Below, one piece after another: positions 59,704 through 64,000 of a stretch of DNA of 64,000 nucleotides. Position numbers and translations under genes: made by a program. Under the pieces are notes generated by a model. It made no database searches. It was not told the origin of the DNA and worked only from the letters and a program-made list of their open reading frames with translations. Numbering within the stretch: the stretch's first letter is position 1; the number at the start of each line of letters is the position of its first letter. Where the stretch lies: NCBI GenBank assembly GCA_963676095.1, contig OY781040.1:7068001-7132000 (forward strand), in the 5' to 3' direction. Source of the stretch: G963676095 sp963676095. GTDB taxonomy: Bacteria; Bacteroidota; Bacteroidia; Bacteroidales; Prolixibacteraceae.

Positions 59704-61461
59704 ATGCTAAAGTACTGCTTGTTTATAGTTTCCGTATTATCATGGATTCCCGTATTTTCTTCAACAACAGATAGCTTATCAAATGTTGTTGAAAAGCATT
59801 CAGGAATTGATCGCATGAATGCACTAATCGAGCTTTATGATCAAAACAAAAATTCATATCCATACAAGGCAATCGATGATATCAAAGAGGCGATTACAAT
59901 AGCAGACAAGATTGCTTCTGATGAAATTCGGTGCAGTGTTTATAATAAATTGGGAAATGTATATTCCGATCTGGGATTAAATTTCCTGGCCATGGATGCA
60001 TTCTATTCTTCTTTAAAATTCGCGGAAGGACTAGATGATCCTTATGCTGTCCCTTTTTGTCTTATCGACATCGGTAACGTGTATTATATCATTAATAACT
60101 ACGAAAGAAGCCAGGAATATTATCAGAAAGCAATCGAGTTATTAAACAATCAAAACATAAAAAAAGGTCTCGCCATACCGTATAACAATATCGGGTCGAT
60201 AAAAATAAAAACAAAAGACTACAACGCGGCTTTAGACTATTTCAAGTTAGGCTACAAAATCCGCCAAAAATATGGTTCGGTTTCGGACATGGCCCATTCA
60301 AACATGTTGATGTCTGATGCTTACTTAAACCTGGGGCAATACGGTAACGCGATTGATCACTTAAGTACCGCCAATGAATTATATAAAAAAGCAGATGACG
60401 AGAAAGATCAAATGATCACGGTCTCCAAAATGGGAGAAATCTATGTATCTACAAAAAATTACAGGAAGGCAATTAATCAATACCAACAAGCATTAAAATA
60501 TTTTGAGACTCAACATGATTACATCTGGATTGTGATAGAAAACCTGAATTTGGCGAAGGTTTATAAAGAAATGAAGCAATACGATCAGGCCATTTTATAT
60601 GCACAGATCTCGCTGAAAAACTCACAAAAAAATCATTGTAGCCAATATTTAGTAGATATTATTGGAATTTTAGCCGATACCTATCATGAAGACAAACAGC
60701 TGGAAAAGGCCTATCAGTTTCATCAAAAGTTAATTCAGGTTAGTGATTCTTTGAAAAAAGTTAATGATAATTTGCAGTTCGCGAACCTCCAGTTTAGTGT
60801 TGAGACCCTAAAGCATAATATCGAAAAAGAACAATTGGAAAATGAAATTAATAAGCGAAATGCCATAAGGAATTACATTATAATCATTTTTGTTTTCACC
60901 TTATTAATATTCCTTTTCATTCTATACCGCTTCCTGATGAAACGAAAACAAGAACGGAGCAGGCATTTGCAAAAAGAGAAAATTGCAGCATTGGAGCTGA
61001 AGCAAAAAGAAGATGAAAATATCCAGTTAAGCGATGAGTTAGAGTGGCGTAACAGGGAATTAACATCGAAAACGATGAGCATCGTGAAAAATGCAGAATT
61101 CATTAATGAGATTGTAAAAGAGCTTGAAAACCTGGACGAGAAAAAAGAAAATAAACTTAAAATCAAAAAGATAATAGATAAGCTAAAGAACAACCAGAAA
61201 GAGGATAGCTGGGACGAATTCGAGATTAGATTCACCAACGTCCATAAAGACTTCATAAAGAAACTGACGCAAAAACATCCAGACTTGTCTCCAAGTGAAC
61301 GAAAGCTTTGTGCTTTTCTCCGCTTAAATATGACCACCAAGGAAATTTCTTCAATAACCTACCAGAACAGCAAGAGTATTGACGTTGCCCGTTCCCGACT
61401 GCGCAAAAAAATGAAACTCCAGAGAGAAGAAAATCTGGTATGTTACCTCTCTTCATTTTAA
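59704..61461 (+). CDS. TPR-sensor, membrane-spanning regulator with C-terminal LuxR-like HTH
   Basis: A 585-residue protein with a signal peptide, about eight tetratricopeptide repeats (for example ALDYFKLGYKIRQKYG, AINQYQQALKYFETQ) in residues 30-350, a single membrane helix (IIIIFVFTLLIFLFILYRFL, about 390-410), a coiled coil (411-500) and a C-terminal helix-turn-helix (LSPSERKLCAFLRLNMTTKE, ISSITYQNSKSIDVARSR) of the LuxR/GerE type. The TPR part lies outside the membrane and the HTH inside. Such one-protein regulators are frequent in Bacteroidota. The ATG at 59704 is chosen; TTG 59677 upstream is possible. The next gene downstream is a SusC, a likely target. Confidence 0.82.
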   Translation: MLKYCLFIVSVLSWIPVFSSTTDSLSNVVEKHSGIDRMNALIELYDQNKNSYPYKAIDDIKEAITIADKIASDEIRCSVYNKLGNVYSDLGLNFLAMDAFYSSLKFAEGLDDPYAVPFCLIDIGNVYYIINNYERSQEYYQKAIELLNNQNIKKGLAIPYNNIGSIKIKTKDYNAALDYFKLGYKIRQKYGSVSDMAHSNMLMSDAYLNLGQYGNAIDHLSTANELYKKADDEKDQMITVSKMGEIYVSTKNYRKAINQYQQALKYFETQHDYIWIVIENLNLAKVYKEMKQYDQAILYAQISLKNSQKNHCSQYLVDIIGILADTYHEDKQLEKAYQFHQKLIQVSDSLKKVNDNLQFANLQFSVETLKHNIEKEQLENEINKRNAIRNYIIIIFVFTLLIFLFILYRFLMKRKQERSRHLQKEKIAALELKQKEDENIQLSDELEWRNRELTSKTMSIVKNAEFINEIVKELENLDEKKENKLKIKKIIDKLKNNQKEDSWDEFEIRFTNVHKDFIKKLTQKHPDLSPSERKLCAFLRLNMTTKEISSITYQNSKSIDVARSRLRKKMKLQREENLVCYLSSF

Positions 61462-61652
61462 AACACGCTGAATCAATTTATGAATATTTCTGGTTTATTA
61501 TTAATATTCATCACCTTAGAGAGTTATGGAAAATCAAAAAAAGTTAGAAATTTGTATTTTTTTAGACGAGACAAAAAGAGGTTGAGAAAAAGATAAGTTT
61601 ATCATCGCCTGCCAGGCAGAATACCCGTTTAATCAAAATTCCGATGGCCTTT

Positions 61653-61857
61653 CTGATTTAGGCAATCAGGTCCCGCTTACCGGATCCGGATTCTTTTTAA
61701 GCACAAACAACCATGTTTTTTATTATTTCTGTCCTTGAGCCGGACAGGCCCTTCCTTTTCCAGTCGATGAAAAGGAAGCAAAAATCTTGTCAAAACGAAC
61801 CCTCCGCCGGGCGTTTTGACGGCCAGCACTCCGCTCCGTTCTGCATTCGCGACGGAG
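61653..61857. ncRNA. Candidate structured RNA or repeat element: five consecutive hairpins
   Basis: Stems are CTGATT/AATCAG (61653-61669), CTGTCC/GGACAG (61729-61747), CTTCCTTTTC/GAAAAGGAAG (61751-61778, 10 bp), GTCAAAACG/CGTTTTGAC (61789-61820, 9 bp) and CTCCGT/ACGGAG (61834-61857). The segment is more GC-rich than its surroundings. Strand and role are unknown; it could be a non-coding RNA, a mobile repeat or a remnant. Confidence 0.45.
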
Positions 61858-62163
61858 TATTGACGGATTTCGGGATGGTCTGTCCTGTCGTTCCCTAACT
61901 TTTTCGATAACCGTTCAACCAACGCCTCTGCCAAATCGTTCAACGCCAAAAATTAAAGTTTTTAGGTCGGTGCTTTGCGGAGTCTGAGATGTCACTTTCT
62001 TCCTGCTCCGGCTAGCTAAAATTTATGCTTAAATAATCTTAGTCCACCTGAAATGTCAATTGATCTGTCAATAATTAAAAAATAGATATACAGATAATTA
62101 TATCACCATGTAGTGATTTTGTTAACGTATATTAAATGCTTTGTAGCGTTATTGTATATATCA

Positions 62164-62208
62164 ATTTCACAGTAAAAATCAAGGGCGTCGTAATTTTGAC
62201 TGTGAAAT
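62164..62208 (+). promoter_or_regulatory. Promoter-spanning inverted repeat upstream of second SusC
   Basis: ATTTCACAGTAAAAAT (62164-62179) and ATTTTGACTGTGAAAT (62193-62208) pair over 16 positions with one mismatch, around a 13-base loop. TAATTTTG (62191-62198) fits the -7 consensus and lies inside the right arm. The site ends 27 bases before the SusC start and may be an operator or a leader hairpin. Confidence 0.55.
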
Positions 62209-62235
62209 GTATTTTAAATTTATAACCAAGCAATT

Positions 62236-64000
62236 ATGAAAAAAAAGAACAAAAAAAACAGCGTTAGGATTAAAATATTCCTAATGCTGATTTTATTCTT
62301 GGCATTTAGTTCTACTTCATTTTCGCAGGAAACAAAAGTAAATGGTATTGTCACCTCGGCTGATGATGGAACAGGGATCCCGGGTGTATCCGTATCTGTA
62401 AAAGGTACAACAATAGGAACAATTACTGATGTTGACGGGAAATATCAGATTTCAGTTGGTAAAAGTTCAACATTGGTTTTTTCATTTGTGGGGATGAAAA
62501 CCATTGAAGAAAATGTCGAAAGCAGAACAACAATAAATGTTGTTTTAAAAGCTGATGCCATCGGAGTTGATGAAGTCGTGGTAACTGCGCTTGGCATCAA
62601 AAAAGATGCAAAAAAATTAGGTTACGCGATTAGTACTATTGAGGCCAAGGATTTGGTAAGCTCTGGATCTCCGAATTTTGCAACTTCATTGTATGGCAAA
62701 GCGACAGGGGTTAATATTCAGGCGGCACCTGGTGGTAGTACGTCAGCTGTATCGATCAACGTACGCGGTTTGAGTTCGATCACAGGGAACAATCAACCTC
62801 TGATTATTATGGATGGTGCACCTATTCGTAACGGGAATGCAAATGAGGATGATTACTGGTCAGACCAACGCGTTAATCAAAATGGGTTAGTCGATATTAA
62901 TCCGGAAGATATTGAAAGTATTACAATCCTGAAAGGAGCCTCGGCATCAGCGCTGTATGGTTCAGAAGCAGCGAATGGGGTTGTCATGATTACAACAAAA
63001 AGTGGAAAAGGCGCAGAAGGGATGACGGTTGACTTCAGTATGAATATGAGTATTGACAAAATTGCTTATATGCCTGAAATGCAGACCGAATTCGGGCCTG
63101 GTTATACACAATCTTCATGGAATACAGCATATGAAAAATCAACCGGAGGATTTTATTCCCGTTCTGTTAACGGCGAAACCGTAAAAAGTATTCGTGGTAC
63201 TTATGAGCAGTGGGGACCTAAATATGACGGAAGTGAAGTTTATTATTGGGACGGAACTTATCGAAAATACCAATCAATGGGATCAAATCCATGGAATAAC
63301 ATTTTCAGAACAGGAATAAATCAGACATCCAGTTTGTCGATCAGATCATCAGGTAAAAAATCAAACACACGTTTCTCTTATACGTATTCAAAAAACAGGC
63401 CCACACAATACAACAGTGATTATCAAAAACATAACTTAAGTTTAAACGGAGGTCTTAATGTAAGCGACAAACTAAAATTGGACTATACAGCAAATTATAT
63501 GCGTACGTATGTAAAAAACAGGCCGTACCGTATACACCGGTTGACCAATAGCTATGGTGGTATGTTTGGTTCATTTGAAGACGTTGGATTAATGCGTAAG
63601 ATGACAGTAACCAGTATGGGGTACGAAAATGTCAGTGGTTCTGCTGATACACCGACTCCAGATGAGTCCTTTGCCTGGGAGCCGGCTTCGTGGAATTTAG
63701 TAAATGAATATTATTGGGATATTCTTGGAAAAGAACGTTATGAATACAACAACCGCTTCATTGGAAGTGTAACCCCCAGTTGGACAATTATTGACGGACT
63801 TGTATTACGTGGGCGCGCATCAACAGATCTGACGGCATCAGAAACCGAAACAAATGAACATTCGACTGAACCCCTAGCCTATGGAACAGCGACAGGAGGT
63901 TATAACCTGGAGAATGAACGTTATGAAATTTATTATGGCGATTTATTATTAAATTATGATAAAAAATTAACGGATAAAATTGGACTGAGTGCCTATGTCG
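62236..64000 (+). CDS. susC: SusC/RagA-family TonB-dependent receptor, 3' end beyond window
   Basis: The frame is open from ATG 62236 to the last base (588 codons seen). It has a signal peptide (LMLILFLAFSSTSFSQ), a CarboxypepD-reg-like domain (VNGIVTSADDGTGIPGVSVS, residues about 35-110), a TonB-box region (VDEVVVTALGIKKD), the plug (INVRGLSSITGNNQPLIIMD, LKGASASALYGSEAANGVV) and the first barrel strands. Unlike the receptor at 40052 it has no STN domain, so it is not signalled through an ECF/FecR pair; the TPR-HTH regulator upstream is a more likely controller. A SusD gene is expected downstream, outside the window. Confidence 0.93.
   Translation, partial: MKKKNKKNSVRIKIFLMLILFLAFSSTSFSQETKVNGIVTSADDGTGIPGVSVSVKGTTIGTITDVDGKYQISVGKSSTLVFSFVGMKTIEENVESRTTINVVLKADAIGVDEVVVTALGIKKDAKKLGYAISTIEAKDLVSSGSPNFATSLYGKATGVNIQAAPGGSTSAVSINVRGLSSITGNNQPLIIMDGAPIRNGNANEDDYWSDQRVNQNGLVDINPEDIESITILKGASASALYGSEAANGVVMITTKSGKGAEGMTVDFSMNMSIDKIAYMPEMQTEFGPGYTQSSWNTAYEKSTGGFYSRSVNGETVKSIRGTYEQWGPKYDGSEVYYWDGTYRKYQSMGSNPWNNIFRTGINQTSSLSIRSSGKKSNTRFSYTYSKNRPTQYNSDYQKHNLSLNGGLNVSDKLKLDYTANYMRTYVKNRPYRIHRLTNSYGGMFGSFEDVGLMRKMTVTSMGYENVSGSADTPTPDESFAWEPASWNLVNEYYWDILGKERYEYNNRFIGSVTPSWTIIDGLVLRGRASTDLTASETETNEHSTEPLAYGTATGGYNLENERYEIYYGDLLLNYDKKLTDKIGLSAYV

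Larger units (their letters stand above)
61462..62235. other. 774-base intergenic region with a cluster of hairpins and a SusC leader
   Basis: No convincing gene. Bases 61525-61584 could encode a 19-residue peptide (MENQKKLEICIFLDETKRG) but nothing supports it. A 90-codon minus-strand frame (61677-61949) runs through the hairpin cluster and looks spurious. From about 62040 the sequence turns A/T-rich and holds the predicted promoter and inverted repeat for the SusC gene. Confidence 0.6.

Noticed and set aside
61677..61949. Minus-strand 90-codon frame
   Set aside because: It runs through the hairpin cluster, has no recognisable domain and no ribosome site; the composition looks like a by-product of the structured repeat.
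1..64000. Mobile elements, integrases, tRNA or rRNA genes as explanation for the gene losses
   Set aside because: None was recognised on either strand, so the deletions in the glycan loci cannot be tied to an insertion element within this window.

Overview
The window looks like a chromosomal segment of a Bacteroidota bacterium, probably a carbohydrate-degrading member of the Bacteroidales/Marinilabiliales type. The signs are two SusC/RagA-type TonB-dependent receptors, a SusD lipoprotein, an ECF sigma factor with a FecR-type anti-sigma factor, GH92 and GH36 enzymes, weak Shine-Dalgarno sequences, and promoter elements of the Bacteroidetes form TAnnTTTG. The genus cannot be fixed from the sequence alone. 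No rRNA, tRNA, CRISPR array, transposase or phage gene was seen.

Region 1 (1-12005, plus strand) is the end of a surface or exo-polysaccharide locus: the tail of a Wzc/GumC-like chain-length protein with a degenerate kinase domain, an O-antigen ligase/polymerase-like protein, a Wzx-type flippase and eight glycosyltransferases, two of which are tandem paralogues. It ends in a 22-bp repeat array with a perfect hairpin. Region 2 (12451-15931) holds a membrane-anchored endonuclease/exonuclease/phosphatase protein, a soluble histidine kinase and another membrane glycosyltransferase. Region 3 (15967-24939, minus strand) has a large SNF2 helicase and a TetR-HlyD-DHA2-TolC drug-efflux operon with a clear promoter and operator.

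Region 4 (25216-37884, minus strand) is a LacI-controlled glycan-use locus. GH92, a GxGYxYP-like lipoprotein, GH36 alpha-galactosidase, a second GH92 and LacI are followed by a decayed GH92 remnant, a ROK sugar kinase, a SIS-domain isomerase and a sugar MFS transporter. LacI-type palindromes overlap the predicted -7 box at two promoters here, and a degenerate third copy lies upstream of the esterase at 56902.

Region 5 (38143-55183, plus strand) is a polysaccharide utilisation locus: ECF sigma, FecR, SusC with STN domain, SusD, a Big2/LamG-like surface lipoprotein, a phosphodiesterase-PA14 lipoprotein, GH28, a CE1-like esterase, a clan GH-A hydrolase and an alpha/alpha-barrel protein. Its 3' end is scarred. 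An alginate-lyase/beta-helix chimera and a mosaic of two broken glycosidases show that CAZyme genes have been fused and truncated by deletion. A 40-bp perfect palindrome separates this locus from a convergent two-domain esterase (55310-56902). A GH3 glucosidase, a TPR-transmembrane-HTH regulator, a 774-bp intergenic stretch rich in hairpins, and the start of a second SusC gene that runs off the window complete the segment.
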